This document shows positions 1 to 11,119 of a stretch of 64,000 nucleotides of DNA, one piece after another (within the stretch, counting starts at the first letter, position 1; each line of letters opens with the position of its first letter). The translations under genes and the position numbers were made by a program. The notes beneath the pieces were generated by a model. That model did not search any database and was not told the origin of the DNA. It saw only the letters and a program-made list of their open reading frames with translations. This DNA is from Anas platyrhynchos. Lineage: Eukaryota > Chordata > Aves > Anseriformes > Anatidae. The stretch spans positions 4,034,501 to 4,098,500 of the forward strand of contig NC_092617.1 in the NCBI RefSeq assembly GCF_047663525.1, written 5' to 3'.

Positions 1-107
1 CAGTGGTACCTCCAGCACTGAACCCCCTCATCTACAGCATGAGAAACAAGGACTTAAAGTATGGACTGAGGAGACTGCTCCTATACATGCTTCTTAAACA
101 TCAATAA
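1..107 (+). CDS. Olfactory receptor, OR14-like, C-terminal end only (cut by window edge)
   Basis: This is the last 34 codons of an OR, in frame from base 3 and ending in TAA at 105-107. It starts within TM7 (VVPPALNPLIYSMRN) and keeps the OR hallmark NPLIYSMRN, followed by a basic C-tail ending LKHQ. The product would be an odorant GPCR of the olfactory neuron membrane. It is almost the same as the end of the receptor at 60980-61912, including the 3' flank, so the two are recent duplicates. The rest of the gene lies before base 1, so whether it is intact cannot be told. Confidence 0.9.
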   Translation, partial: VVPPALNPLIYSMRNKDLKYGLRRLLLYMLLKHQ

Positions 108-540
108 TGAGTTTATAATACATAGTCATAATTATGTGAAATTACTGTGATTCACGTCAGTTCACTTTTATCATTATTTCAGTAATGTTATTCTTAGCAT
201 CCTGCCTGTTAATTAATTTATTTAATTTGACCAAATCATCTAATCTACCCATAAGACTAATCTTCCAGTGTAAATTAAGACAATAAAGAAGGCATCAGAA
301 ATGAACTGATCTCAGTATCCGTCTCTTCCCATCTTCTCTGGAGCTGGGGGAGCAGCCCCAGCATGCAGGAGGGGCTCAGGGCCAAGAGCCCAGCTGCCAC
401 ATGCAGGAGCAGCCCTGGTGGCCCTTTGGGGCTGCCCCTCACTGCCCCCTGGGCTCTGCCTCTCTGCTGCCTTTGGGTCGGGGCTGCTGCTTCCCTGGAG
501 CCATGGCCATGGTCAGCAGCAGGACGTGGTCTTGTAAGGA
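108..540 (+). other. OR 3' untranslated region and flank
   Basis: This AT-rich 3' flank of the partial OR has a canonical polyadenylation signal AATAAA at 282-287. The GC-rich part after ~340 recurs downstream of OR3 (62140-62340) and, inverted, downstream of OR2 (about 24545-24720). It is therefore part of the duplicated OR unit. Short open frames here are not conserved as proteins. Confidence 0.65.
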
Positions 541-1162
541 GTGGAACCTGAGCATGAAATAAATGGTATGGAATAAAGGGTGGATAGATATCCTGGTTTC
601 AGTTAGGACAAAGGTAATTTTCTTTCTAGTAGCTCGTAGGGTGCTATGTTTTGGCTTAGGATAAGAAGAGTGCTGATAAGACGCTGATGTTTAATTGTTG
701 CAGAGCAGTGCTTACACCAAGCCAAGGATGTCTCAGCTTCTCTGTCTTGCCAACGGGCAGGCTGGGGGTGGAGCAGGAGCTGGGAGGGGACAGACGCAGG
801 ACAGGTGACCCAAACTGGCCAAAGGGGTATTCCATACCATCTGACGTCATGCTAAACAATATATAGGGGTAGCTAGCTGGGGGAGGAGGGCTGGACTGCT
901 CGGGGTTAGGCTGGGCATCGGTCAGCGAGTGGTGAGCAATTGCATTGTGCATCACTTGTTTGTACACATTAGTAGTAGTAGTGCTATTATCATAATTATT
1001 GTTATTATTATTGTTATTATTATTTTCCTGTCTTAATAAACTGTCTTTATCTCAGCTCACAGGCTTCACATTCCCGTTTCTCTCCCCCATACCAGAGAGG
1101 GAGACGTGAGGATGAGTGAATGGCTGTGTGGTGTTTAGCTGCAGTTGGATTAAACCACAACA
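541..1162 (+). mobile_element. ERV 3' end: ~48 bp of internal sequence plus one LTR
   Basis: Bases 541-588 match the last internal bases of ERV1 just before its 3' LTR (33278-33325), including the purine-rich stretch. The LTR spans 589-1162. It begins TATCCTGG (TG changed to TA) and ends CAACA. It keeps a CRE-type TGACGTCA at 842-849, a TATATA box at 860-865, an ATT/GTT-rich stretch at ~965-1025 and AATAAA at 1035-1040. The same OR-flank/ERV junction recurs at ~62345, so the insertion predates that duplication. No gag or pol precedes it. Confidence 0.8.
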
Positions 1163-1189
1163 CCTGGACATGAGAGTTTTGATCTTTGG

Positions 1190-3255
1190 GGGTGGTAAGA
1201 GGAGCATGGGCAGCAGAAAATAATGATTTTGTAGAGGGAAGAGTCATCATGTAATGTAGATCGTGTGGTAACACTGGCTTGTACAGTCATATATGGCCGT
1301 AACACTATTTTAACCAGTAGTTTTAATCCCTAAATCTAAATGCTCCTCCAACACTGACAGGAATCCACTTCTGTAACGCTTGAACACAAAGTATCCCTTG
1401 AAACAAAACTCACCCCATAACCCCTTTCCCTTACCTTTACTCTCTTGCTCACCCTAATCTCTGCCCTTAACATTAGTATTAAAATGCTCTATTTAAACCT
1501 CGGCTTCTAGGCAGATGTGAAAATGAACTAAAGCACAGAGCCTGCCCATACCCTAAACACAGAAGAACACCAAACCTTCCCATTAAACCTTTGTTTACTC
1601 TCTAACCCAGAAAGGTGAGTGGGAACTAGAAAGTAGTCAGCTCTGCCTCAGGATCTCCTGCCCCAGCAGGAGGAATGTGACTGTGGCACTGACTGTGAGG
1701 TCACTTCTGTCTCTGCGCTTGATAGGGCAGCAGCAGGGACGTGTCAGAGAAAGGGACTGGGAGGTCACTTGTGTCTGGAGGTGGCAGGTCAGCCTTGACT
1801 TCTCCCTGGGATCTGCACTTTTGGGCTGACAACTGGCAGTGGCCCTGCTAGGCCAGCAGAAGGCACCTGCTTGGCATGCTGACTGGGGGATCCCCTCTGC
1901 CTCCAGAGCCAGGAAGACCCAGACAGAAAGAAGGCCCCAACATGGGTTGTCCTGGCCCTTCTGCTTGAGTCCTTGACTAGGCAGCGGCAGGCACAAGGCT
2001 TGGCTGTGTCTAGCCAAGAAGCTGCAAGGCCAGCAGCAAGCCCCTGGCTTGGAAGCTGCTGCTGAGGTGACTTGTGTCTGGTTGGCTGAGAGGCCGTAAG
2101 GAGCCTGCTGGGTTGGGATGCCTACTTCAGGAGTGGTTTCCACCCTGATGGATCTATCTGTGGTAGTAGGAAAGAGCAGGAGAGAAAAACTTGCCACAAA
2201 GTGTGCCCTGGAAGGTTGGAACTGGCCAGGAGGAGGAAGAAATGCCCCTCAAGTTGTTGTACTCTAGTGTCAGAGGTCACCCTCTGATCAGACCCTAACT
2301 TTGTGTTTCAAGAAACAGCTGGTGAGGGTTGACGAGATATGGGTTAAAGCAAGGGATTGCAACTTGTCCTTCTGACTTTACTTGCTCAAACAGTTACATC
2401 ACTCTCTTCTCACTACCTGAGCTTCATAGACTCAGCACCAAAATACACCATGGAACTCATTAAAATGCAGAAACTCCTAACATCTCTTCCATAGTTTTCT
2501 TCAAGTTTTCATGCCTTGTGCAGCTACTTGCAGTGCTTGCATGGTGTAGTTAAGGAAGAAGTTTTCAAAAGCATCAAATATATTTTTTTTCTTTTTCATT
2601 TTAAATCCTGAATTTTTCTGCATTTCAGTTTTGAGAATCATTCACCTATTGCTATTCATCCAGGGTGACTTCCTTGCAGACCTGCATCAGGAGAAAAATC
2701 AGAGTCTGGAGGTCTGATACCTCCACTGCCAGCAGTAGTCTTTGTCCCTGTATCTGCAGCAGGGCTCAGCACATGAAAACGTTTCAAAGAAAACTCAAGG
2801 AAAGATTATAAAATGAAATGAAATGAAATGAAATAAAATGAAATAAAATAAAATAAAATAAAATAAAATAAAATAAAATAAAATAAAATAAAATAAAATA
2901 AAATAAAATAAAATAAAATAAAATAAAGTTGAAATGACCATTGGATCCTGAGACATTCTAAATGAATCTTAGTAGACAACTGGACATCCATGGTTCTCTT
3001 GGGTCTTCCGTTGAAAACTCAGGTTGAAAAGTAAAGAAAATATATCTTCAAGTGCCTGTAGCTATATCCATGAGCTTGGCCTCTTTTGGGAAATTGTTCC
3101 CTTCCAGCCACGGAAAACTCAATTGACTGACATGAAAAGACCTGCCCAGTCAATAGAGTAGGGCAGAGTCCTACTTTCTGTGCAGAAGATGCACAGGATG
3201 CAGAAGGCAAAAAGAATTGCATTGTGTCTGACACTACTCTGGGACGTGTAACCCA
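1190..3255 (+). repeat. Low-copy duplicated unit, copy A
   Basis: This ~2-kb block recurs inverted at 20020-22290, direct at 45721-48647, and in part at 57750-59480. It includes a segment (about 1640-2200) with internal imprecise repeats and a minus-strand open frame of 186 codons. Related open frames occur in the other copies, but they have different ends and no known domain. I see no host gene in it. Its right part contains the AAATA microsatellite. Confidence 0.7.
2810..2928 (+). repeat. (AAAAT)n microsatellite
   Basis: About 119 bp of the pentamer AAATA/AAATG, pure TAAAA towards the right. It lies at the same place as the pentamer tracts in the copies at 20138-20232 and 48253-48358. Confidence 0.95.
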
Positions 3256-3326
3256 GGTCAGGCAACTTTACCTTAGTGCTGACAAGTCCATCCCTAAACC
3301 ACGCTCCCAAGCTCTACATCTACACC

Positions 3327-3940
3327 TTGGCTCTCCAGTCGATGACCCAGCTCATGGATGGCAATCAGGGAGTCTCGGCTAGCCTGACGCTGCCTCAGGT
3401 GCGCCACCATGGTAGCCATTGGCACCTGCTGTTCTTCAACCCTCAGCAAACCCCCAACAGAAGGATTCTGTGGAAGGCCAAGCAAGGTAGACAACAGTTT
3501 CATGTCCTTTGTCTACAAGGCAACTCTGCCAAAGCTCCACCGGTGGTGCCCTCTTGGAACTTTGAAGTTCCCTCTCCTGAAGCAGTCTATGCCGAGGATG
3601 CACATAGCATCCGGACCAGTCCCAATGGGATGATTTTGCCATTCCTTCCCAGTTAGACTCACTTCAGCCTCCGGTACAGTTAACTGTTGGGATCCCCCTG
3701 TCACACCAGAAATACAAGTGGTTCTACCTCTTTGTAGCTTGATGGCATCAGGGTACTATGTGCACCGGTGTCCAGTAGAGCCCAATACGTTTGTGGAGCT
3801 GATGTGCCAGGCCATAAAATATAAATGTCCAGTAAACCCGATTGTCCCTTTCCTCCCCTCCTCCTCCTGACTTGAAGCAGGACTCCTCTAGTCCTGTTCA
3901 TAGTATTTATTATGGTGTCTGCTAGACAAACCAATGGAAA
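3327..3940 (-). pseudogene. ERV fragment: gag end and protease (degenerate)
   Basis: Read on the minus strand, this matches the end of gag and the protease and early RT region of ERV1 and ERV2. The peptides VTGGSQQLTV and LLDTGAHSTLMPSSYK keep the retropepsin DTGA motif (codon for Asp at 3770-3772). TAG at 3888-3890 sits at the homologue of the gag stop codon. Several frameshifts and stops make it non-coding. It is older than the two full-length proviruses. Confidence 0.8.
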
Positions 3941-4510
3941 CACGTCCCACCATGGCACTGTCATTCCATTGGGCAAGGGAATGGAGCCGACAGTCATGGG
4001 ACATATTTGGGTGGGGAGGGTGGGGCCCAGCAGAGACAAGGAGTCAAGGCAGTGGGCTGGGGTGAGGCCAGCAGAAGCAGCCCAAGGGGTGGTGCTGCTA
4101 GTGAGGACACGTTTGTGGCAGCAGCCTGAGTGGGAAGCAGCTGTGCGCAGGTGAGGGGAGGCCAGGAAGCGCATGCCAAGAGCGCTCCTGCCAGCAGAGC
4201 CAAGGCTGGGACTGAGCTCAAGGGCAGAGGCAGGCCCAGGGCAGGGGGCTGCAAGGGTCATGCTGAGCTCCCTGCCCCTGCAGCAGCCGCCCTGGCCCTC
4301 GGCCTCCTCTCCCCTGCCCCTGCAGCTCTGGGCTCCCTTCGCACAGCCCTGGCTCTGCAGCACCAAGCCGTGCTGGGAGCCCTCCCCTGCATGCTGCCAC
4401 CGCTCCCTGACGCTGTTGTTGCCCTCTGCCGGGCACTGCCCAGCCCAGCCCAGCCCCTGCCCACCTCTCCCCACCTCTCTGTCATCTCTCCAGACCAGCC
4501 CAGCCCAGTC
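3941..4510. other. GC-rich intergenic stretch, nothing recognised
   Basis: Long open frames appear on both strands only because the sequence is rich in G and C. They have low-complexity Ala/Gly/Pro/Ser composition and no domain I can name. No repeat family was recognised. Confidence 0.5.
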
Positions 4511-4773
4511 ACACAGAATCACAGAATTTCTAGGTTGGAAGAGACCTCAAGACCATCGAGTCCAACCTCTGACCTAACACTAACAGTCCCCACTAAACAA
4601 TATCCCTAAGCTCTACATCTAAACGTCTTTAAAAGACTTCCAGGGATGGTGACTCCACCACTTCCCTGGGCAGCCTGTTCCAATGTCTAACAACCCTTTC
4701 GGTAAAGAAGTTCTTCCTAAGATCCAACCTAAAACTCCCCTGGTGCACCTTAAGCCCATTCCCCCTCGTCCTG
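4511..4773 (-). mobile_element. CR1 LINE 3' end fragment
   Basis: The minus-strand reading has the CR1 C-terminal coding end ([17 protein letters not shown]) and 3' UTR with the typical ending CCTAGAAATTCTGTGATTCTG. It is strongly 5'-truncated, which is usual for CR1. Confidence 0.9.
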
Positions 4774-4867
4774 CAGCAGCCCAGGCTGTGCTGGCCCCAG
4801 GGCAGTGCCCACTGCAGGCTGCTGCAGGGCTCTGGGAACGGCCACCACAGCCCCCGCACTGGGACCA

Positions 4868-4998
4868 GCTCAGGAGATGGAGGTCCATGAAGCTGCAGGA
4901 GCCCTGCTCTCTTGCCTGACAGATCCCCAGCACACAGCGCCCGTGCCTCACAGGGCCAGCCCCGCTCCCCAGGCCAGCACAAGGGGCCTGGCCTGACC
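4868..4998 (+). repeat. Short GC-rich duplicated block
   Basis: Matches 23351-23483 in the same orientation with only scattered differences. Its function is unknown. It has no open frame shared with known proteins. Confidence 0.6.
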
Positions 4999-5177
4999 AC
5001 AGTGTAGCTCCAGATTCTGGGCCATGAAGCTCCAGATTGCCCCACTTAGTAGTGATGGGAAACCCCAAGGGCCACCAAAGCTGTTCCTAAATGTGACAGC
5101 AGGCCTTTTGGTCCTGAGCCCCTTCGCCATTAGGAGAGTGAGATGGGATCGGAGAGCTGTGAATATCTCATGGCTTC

Positions 5178-5183
5178 TTTATT
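5178..5183 (-). terminator. Polyadenylation signal of OR1
   Basis: AATAAA on the minus strand, about 200 bp past the OR1 stop. Its context is shared with the signals at 282-287 and 62090-62095 in the other OR units. Confidence 0.6.
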
Positions 5184-5381
5184 GCCTTAATCTACACAGG
5201 AAGATTGCTAAAAGTAACGTACATGAGTGGGTCAAAGTAAATATCAACACATAGAAGGATGAGAAAAAATTTCCTTAAATCAAAATAATATTATCACATA
5301 TTAAAAAAAAAAAAAAGAATAAACAATTTCATAAAGTGTTTTGTGACCAATTTGCTCAGTACTGTTAAGATGCTGAGCATA

Positions 5382-6308
5382 TTATTTGTGCTCAAATACT
5401 ACGTGGGAAAGTAATTTCCTTAATGCATTTTTCAGTTCCTGGTTCCTCATGCTGTAGATGAGGGGGTTCACTGCTGGAGGCACCACCGAGTATAAAAATG
5501 ACACCACCAGGTCCAGGAATGGGGAAGAGATAGAGTTGGGCTTCAGGTAGGTAAACACGGCAGTGCTGACAAACAGCGAGATGACAGCCAAGTGAGGGAG
5601 GCACGTGGAAAAGGCTTTGTGCTCAGAGGGCATCCTCAGCACTGCCCTGAAGATCTGCACATAGGACAACACAATGAAAACAAAACAAGCACAGCCTAAA
5701 AATACACTAAACACAAGAGCTCCAACTTCCCTGAGGTAGGCATCTGAGCAGGAGAGCTTGAGGATCTGGGGGATTTCACAGAAGAACTGGTCCACAACAT
5801 TGCCTCGACAGAGGGGCAGGGAAAATGTAGTGGTAGTCTGCAGGACAGCATTGAGAAAGCCACTGCCCCAGGCAGCTGCTGCCATGGTGGCACAAGCTCT
5901 GCTGCCCAGGAGGCTCCCATAGTGCAGGGGCTTGCAGATGGCAACGTAGCGGTCGTAGGCCATGACGGTGAGAAGGGAATACTCTGCTCCAAACAAGAAA
6001 GAAAAGAGAAAGAGTTGGGCAGCACAGCTTTGATAGGAGATGGCCCTGGTGTCCCAGAGGGCATTGGCCATGGCTTTGGGCAGAGTGGTGGAGATGCAGC
6101 CCAGGTCGAGGAGGGCGAGGTTGAGGAGGAAGAAGTACATGGGGGTGTGCAGGCGGTGGTCGCAGGCTACGGCGCTGAGGATGAGGCCGTTGCCCAGGAG
6201 GGCAGCCAGGTAGATGCCCAGGAAGAGCGCGAAGTGCAGGAGCTGCAGCTCGCGCGTGTCTGCGAATGCCAGCAGGAGGAACTCCGTGATGGAGCTGGCG
6301 TTGGACAT
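5382..6308 (-). CDS. Olfactory receptor, OR14-like (gamma-c class II), intact (OR1)
   Basis: An uninterrupted 308-residue seven-TM odorant receptor. Like all ORs, it is expected to couple to Golf/adenylyl cyclase in olfactory cilia. Visible hallmarks are an N-glycosylation site at Asn3 (NAS), GN in TM1 (Asn40), PMYFF at 56-60, Cys95 at the start of TM3, MAYDRYVAIC at 116-125, extra ECL2 cysteines (167, 177, 187), KAFSTCLPHL at 231-240 and NPLIY at 281-285. The ATG was chosen because it gives the standard OR N-terminus and lies ~23 bp after a splice acceptor (AG at 6332-6333) preceded by a pyrimidine tract. Compared with OR2 and OR3, three residues are missing just before KAFSTC (SEHKAF versus SEESKHKAF), an in-frame loss in the third cytoplasmic loop. 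The rest looks functional. Confidence 0.95.
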   Translation of the reverse strand: MSNASSITEFLLLAFADTRELQLLHFALFLGIYLAALLGNGLILSAVACDHRLHTPMYFFLLNLALLDLGCISTTLPKAMANALWDTRAISYQSCAAQLFLFSFLFGAEYSLLTVMAYDRYVAICKPLHYGSLLGSRACATMAAAAWGSGFLNAVLQTTTTFSLPLCRGNVVDQFFCEIPQILKLSCSDAYLREVGALVFSVFLGCACFVFIVLSYVQIFRAVLRMPSEHKAFSTCLPHLAVISLFVSTAVFTYLKPNSISSPFLDLVVSFLYSVVPPAVNPLIYSMRNQELKNALRKLLSHVVFEHK

Positions 6309-6330
6309 CTGTTATTTCTGCTCATGAGGT

Positions 6331-7709
6331 CCTGTAGAAGGAAGACAAAGGCAGTGATAATGTACCACAGACATATCAGAGGAAAACACTTCAAATTTTA
6401 TCATTTAAAATCACCAAAAGATTGCCCATTTCCAGGCAGATATTTTGAAGCTCTCTTTCATTGATTCTGCCTGAGAGTGCCTCTAGGAGCAGGGGACTCC
6501 TCTGTGGGCAATGGAAGAATCAGTCCTGCACTACAGCCAGAGGGAGTAGCATGGTAGTTACATGGTAGTAACATGGTAGGAACATGGGGTAGTCTCAGAT
6601 TAAGGTTACTGCTGATATCAAAGGGATTTCCCCAGTTTTGCTCCTAGTTCACCCAACTGCAGAGCAGAGGTGTGGAGATTTAGGTATGTAATTATTTGTT
6701 TTGTGGATTTGGTTCTTGCTGCCCCACCACACCGGAGAACTGTTTCTAAGGCATAAATCCTGGGCATTCTGCTGGACTCCAAGGGAAACCTTGTGGATCC
6801 CCAGAGGAAAGACACTGTCCCTTCAGCGCAGAGTGTCAGAGACGACAGCCACTCTCCATTCATCTTCTCAGCTGCCCTATAAGAGCTTCAAGAAAGTTGT
6901 ATTCAGTTGTTCATTTGAAAAGAACCTGAACACTGCTGAAAGCAGAGGAATCCAGGCTCAAAGTCCACATCTCCAGAACTCTCACCCTATCCCTGTACTC
7001 GCCTTTCCCCAAACACCCCGAGGGCACACCAGTGCTTCTGAAACCCTCATCCCCAGCCAGCCTGGGAACAAGACCAGCAGCAGCACGGGCAGCTGGAGAA
7101 GCCAGGAGGAATGCCAGCGTGCTGCTGCCAGGGGAGGCAAGGCCAGGGAGGGACAGACGGACACTCAGCAGACCCTCCTGTGCTGCAGCTCTGCCTGCAG
7201 ACGAGGCAGCTCCTGCTGGGGACACCGGGGGCTTGAGGGCAGAGGCCGTGCTGGTGGGAGAGGAGAGCAGGGGGTGTCCCAGGGAAGGTGCCTGCCCTGC
7301 AGGGCGTGACAGGGAGGTGCCTGAGCCCTCCCTCGCACAGCATTTGTGGCAGCAGCTCCCTCTCACCGCCTGCCCAAGTCCCTGCTGCCTTCCTATTTCT
7401 CTGCTGCGAGATGGTTCTATGTCCCCACATCTCCTCCCTGTCCATGCTCACAGACCCCATCCATGCTTCCACTGCACTGCAAGATTCGGAAAGCACCGAA
7501 ACTAAAAAACCTTCCTCTTCAGATTAACCAAGCCTCAGTTTTCTCCTGGAAATGCACTTTATAAATGCCATTGTGTATAGCACATTCTATTCCATATTAA
7601 ATGTAGAGTAAAAGTCATCCTGACAGATGCTATCAGCCATCAAATGTGCCAGCTGTAGAAGACCCCTCTGGCAACCCCACCTGCATGGCCCTGCTGCCAG
7701 AGCCTCACA
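6331..7709 (-). other. Predicted 5' intron of OR1
   Basis: Minus-strand acceptor TTCCTTCTACAG ends at 6332. A donor GT (context CACT-GTGAGG) lies at 7707-7708, at the position where the OR2 and OR3 units have AAG-GTAAG. The intron would be ~1.38 kb. The interior has a GC-rich part (7000-7350) without recognised elements. Supported by splice motifs and paralogue position only. Confidence 0.4.
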
Positions 7710-8490
7710 GTGCCAAGAGCCTGCAGATGTGCCCTGCCACACGCTGCCCTCTGTTGTTGTGCTCCTCAGTGCCTCCAAGCCCTCTCTCCTTCTCTCCTCT
7801 CTGTGTGCCAGCTGCGGTCAGAGCCCCCAGCCCTGCTGCGCTGTGCAGAGGAGCTGCTCCTGGGCACAGCTGTCTCTCTGCACCAGGGCCCTCTTGCAAT
7901 GAGCTTTCTCTGTCCCAGGAGCCCGGCCCAGCTCAGCAGCACAGCACCAGCCCAAGGCACTGCAATCACCCCTCTGGGGGCTTTGCTGATGAGCCCACGA
8001 ACCTCAGGCACTCAGAGACAATTGAAGACATCTCTCCAGAAGTGCAAGTCAGAGGCAAGTTTCCTGCAGTGTCCCCCTGAGGGCCAGCACTCACACAGCC
8101 TCCCTTGGAGCTCGTTAGAGCAGAACACTGGAGGCAGTGAGGACAAGGAGACAAAGGCAATGTGAAGGTGACACTGATGTGTAGGAAAACTGGATGTGTG
8201 TCAGCAAGCACAAGGGCCAGGCCTTGACCCTTCGCCCGTAGGAAGGGAGATCCTTTCTCTTCACACCTTGCTCAGGGCTCTTTGTGGGGCAGTAGGAGAT
8301 GGGGATGTGCATGGACAAGTGAGGAGAATGGTACGACCCCTGCCTGCTTCATGGGTGGGGGCGAGAAGGCAATGAGGCCCCGGTGTTTTAACAATATGTG
8401 TCCTCATTGGCATTGGTGGCTTAGAAAGCAGCCATAGACACAGACACCAAGACTTTGGTTCTGTTGGGACTTTCAGCCTTTCCAGTGTTG
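7709..8490 (-). promoter_or_regulatory. OR upstream unit: presumed 5' noncoding exon and promoter (OR1)
   Basis: This block recurs upstream of OR2 (26197-26950, same orientation to its gene) and OR3 (59490-59923), and inverted at 11120-11906. In three of the four it lies directly upstream of an OR on the coding strand and ends in a splice donor. This is the pattern expected of a 5' untranslated exon plus promoter. The transcription start is not determinable. Several long open frames here are not reading-frame conserved. Confidence 0.45.
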
Positions 8491-8996
8491 TTGCTCTTCG
8501 CTGAACCTGGCAGCTTCCTAAAGAGCTGCCTTATGAGGAGAATGGTCACCAAGAAGATCTGAGTCATCAGATTTCCTAGGAAATGCCAGACCTCTACCTT
8601 TTTCCCGGTTCCTGTAGACCATTTTTTTGTGGTGTCTCACAGACAGATCTGAGCTCAGTTTGATAACTCCGATTTTCTTGGTGGCCATGTCCCTCATCAG
8701 GCAGTTCTGTAGGAAGCTGGCCTTGCTCCTGTTGAGCAGGCCCCACTGCTCGTACAGCATCCCTCATGGAGGGTGTTCACAAGTCTATGGAGCTAGATGG
8801 GATATAGCCGAGTATACTGAGGGATCTGGTCCAAGTCCTAACCCCAGACACTGCGAGGAGAGATCCTGCACCCCCATGTCTGGCTCGGGGCTTTTCCTGG
8901 AGGTCTGAGGAAAGTGGTGGGAAGTGTGATGCCACAAGAAGAACACTGGTATGACCCCTCTCCTGGGTGGAGACACTGTATGAAACACGGGTATGA

Positions 8997-9209
8997 CCAC
9001 ATCTCCTGTGAAGAAAGACTAAGAGAGCTGAGGCTGTTCAGCCTGGAGAAAAGAAGGCTCCGGGGTGACCTCTATGTGGCCTTTCAGTATTAAAAAGGGT
9101 GTATAAAAAGATGGAGAGTGACTCTTTGCTCATTCAAGACTAAGGGGAATGGTTTTAAGCTAAAAGAGGGGAGACTTAGATTACAGGTTGGGAGAAAAAT
9201 TCTTCAATT
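8997..9209 (+). mobile_element. Old CR1 fragment
   Basis: Decayed CR1 C-terminal coding and UTR sequence (CTGTTCAGCCTGGAGAA, then a GGTTTTAAGCTAAA block). It differs from the young CR1s nearby and is cut by the 3' end of the next CR1. Confidence 0.75.
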
Positions 9210-10563
9210 ACAGAATCACACAGAATCACAGAATTTCTAGGTTGGAAGAGACCTCAAGATCATCGAGTCCAACCTCTGACCTAACACTAACAGTCCCCAC
9301 TAAACCATATCCCTAAGCTCTACATCTAAACGTCTTTTAAAGACTTCCAGGGATGGTGACTCCACCACCTCCCTGGGCAGCCTGTTCCAGTGCCTATCAA
9401 CCCTTTCAGTAAAGAAGTTCTTCCTAACATCCAACCTAAAGCTCCCCTGGCACAACTTTAGCCCATTTCCCCTCGTCCTGTCACCAGGCACGTGGGAGAA
9501 CAGGCCAACCCCCACCTCACTACAGCCTCCTTTAAGGTATCTGTAGAGAGCGATAAGGTCGCCCCTGAGCCTCCTCTTCTCCAGGCTGAACAAGCCCAGC
9601 TCCTTCAGCCGCTCCTCATAGGACTTGTTCTCCAGGCCCCTCACCAGCTTCGTCGCCCTTCTTTGGACCCTCTCAAACACCTCGATGTCCTTCTTGTAGC
9701 GAGGGGCCCAAAACTGAACACAGTACTCGAGGTGCGGCCTCACCAGAGCCGAGTCCAGGGGGACGATCACCTCCCTAGCCCTGCTGGTCACACTGTTTCT
9801 GATCTAAGCCAGGATGCCGTTGGCCTTCTTGGCCACCTGAGCACACTGCTGCCTCATATTCAGCCGACTGTCCACCATCACTCCCAGGTCCTTCTCTGCC
9901 TGGCAGCTCTCCAACCACTCATCTCCCAGCCTGTAGCTCTGCTTGGGGTTATTGCGCCCCAGGTGCAGGACCCGGCACTTGGCCTTGTTAAACTTCATAC
10001 AGTTGACCTCAGCCCATTGGTGCAACCTATCCAGATCCTCCTGCAGAGCCTTCCTACCCTCGAGCAGATCGACACACGCACCTAACTTGGTGTCATCTGC
10101 AAACTTACTGAGGGTGCACTCAATGCCCTCGTCCAGATCATTGATGAAGATATTAAAGAGGACCGGCCCCAGCACTGAGCCCTGGGGGACGCCACTAGTG
10201 ACTGGCCTCCAACTGGACTTGACTCCATTTACCACAACTCTTTGGGCCCGGCCATCCAGCCAGTTTCTAACCCAATGAAGCGTGCGCCAGTCCAAGCCAA
10301 GAGCAGCCAGTTTCTTGAGGAGAATGCTGTGGGAGACGGTGTCAAAAGCCTTGCTGAAGTCAAGGTAGGCCACATCCACAGCCTTTCCCTCGTCCACCCA
10401 GCGCGTCACTTTGTCATAGAAGGAGATCAGCTTCGTCAAGCAGGATCTGCCTTCCATAAACCCATGCTGACTGGGCCTGATCGCCTGCTTGCCCTTCAAG
10501 TGCCGCATGATGACTCCCAAGAGGATCTGCTCCATGAGCTTCCCTGGTACTGAGGTCAAACTG
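9210..10563 (-). mobile_element. CR1 LINE, 5'-truncated, with ORF2 C-terminal two thirds
   Basis: The minus-strand ORF2 begins inside the reverse transcriptase ([12 protein letters not shown]) and continues through [31 protein letters not shown], the FADD catalytic motif and the CR1 C-terminus. The frame is broken by one TAG at 9804-9806, where the sister copy at 11956 has Trp. It ends in the CR1 3' tail at 9210. The sequence is nearly the same as the + copy at 11956-13590, so both are young. It cannot move on its own because endonuclease and 5' UTR are absent. Confidence 0.93.
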
Positions 10564-11119
10564 TACCAGGGAAGCTCTTCTGTGACTCTGTGCTGCAATT
10601 CCATTCAACTGGTTACTCCTATGTTATCCAAACTTTCCTGGAATTCCTGATGCTGCTGTCTTGTCAAAGACAGCATAATCACATGCAAAGTTTGAACTGT
10701 CTTCCTGTAGACATGAAGAGCTGACAGAATGGAGCATCAGTGTGGGGCAACCTTGAGAAACTGCAGGATTTTGCCTACAGAAACCTCTTGGCATTTACAA
10801 GGAGAAGAGCCCAGTCCTGAAACAGAGGAAGGGGAACCCCACACATCAGGGCAGACTGGGACACTGCTGAGTGAGCAGTGCCCAGGAGGAGGAGTGCCTG
10901 GGCACCACGAGGGATGCCATATGAGCAGTGGTGCCTGCTCAGAAGGAACCAGGCCAGGTTCCTACAGAACTGCCTTACAAGGATCAGGACCTCCAAGAAA
11001 ATCTGAGTTATCATACTCAGCTCAGATAGAACGTGACACTACCCACAGAAGGGTCTGCATCCAGCAGTGGAAGATTTGGAAGTTCAGGAGTTCCTCAGAC
11101 AGCCTGGTGAGGATAGGAG
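10564..11119. other. Inter-repeat spacer, nothing recognised
   Basis: Unique-looking sequence with patches that match the inverse of 8500-8800 (for example the CAGGAAGCTGGCC-type block near 8710 and its inverse near 10945). It forms the inner arm of the inverted repeat. No gene was identified. Confidence 0.4.

Noticed and set aside
3701-4522. 273-codon minus-strand frame
   Set aside because: Part is the degenerate ERV protease fragment; the rest is GC-rich sequence with competing frames on both strands.
7646-8165. Overlapping frames in the OR upstream unit (also 11522-12125, 26073-26576, 59623-60008)
   Set aside because: The DNA is conserved but each frame is disrupted in other copies, which fits a noncoding exon or promoter better than protein.
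9492-10085. Plus-strand frames across the CR1 (also 10242-10553)
   Set aside because: Antisense of the CR1 reverse transcriptase.
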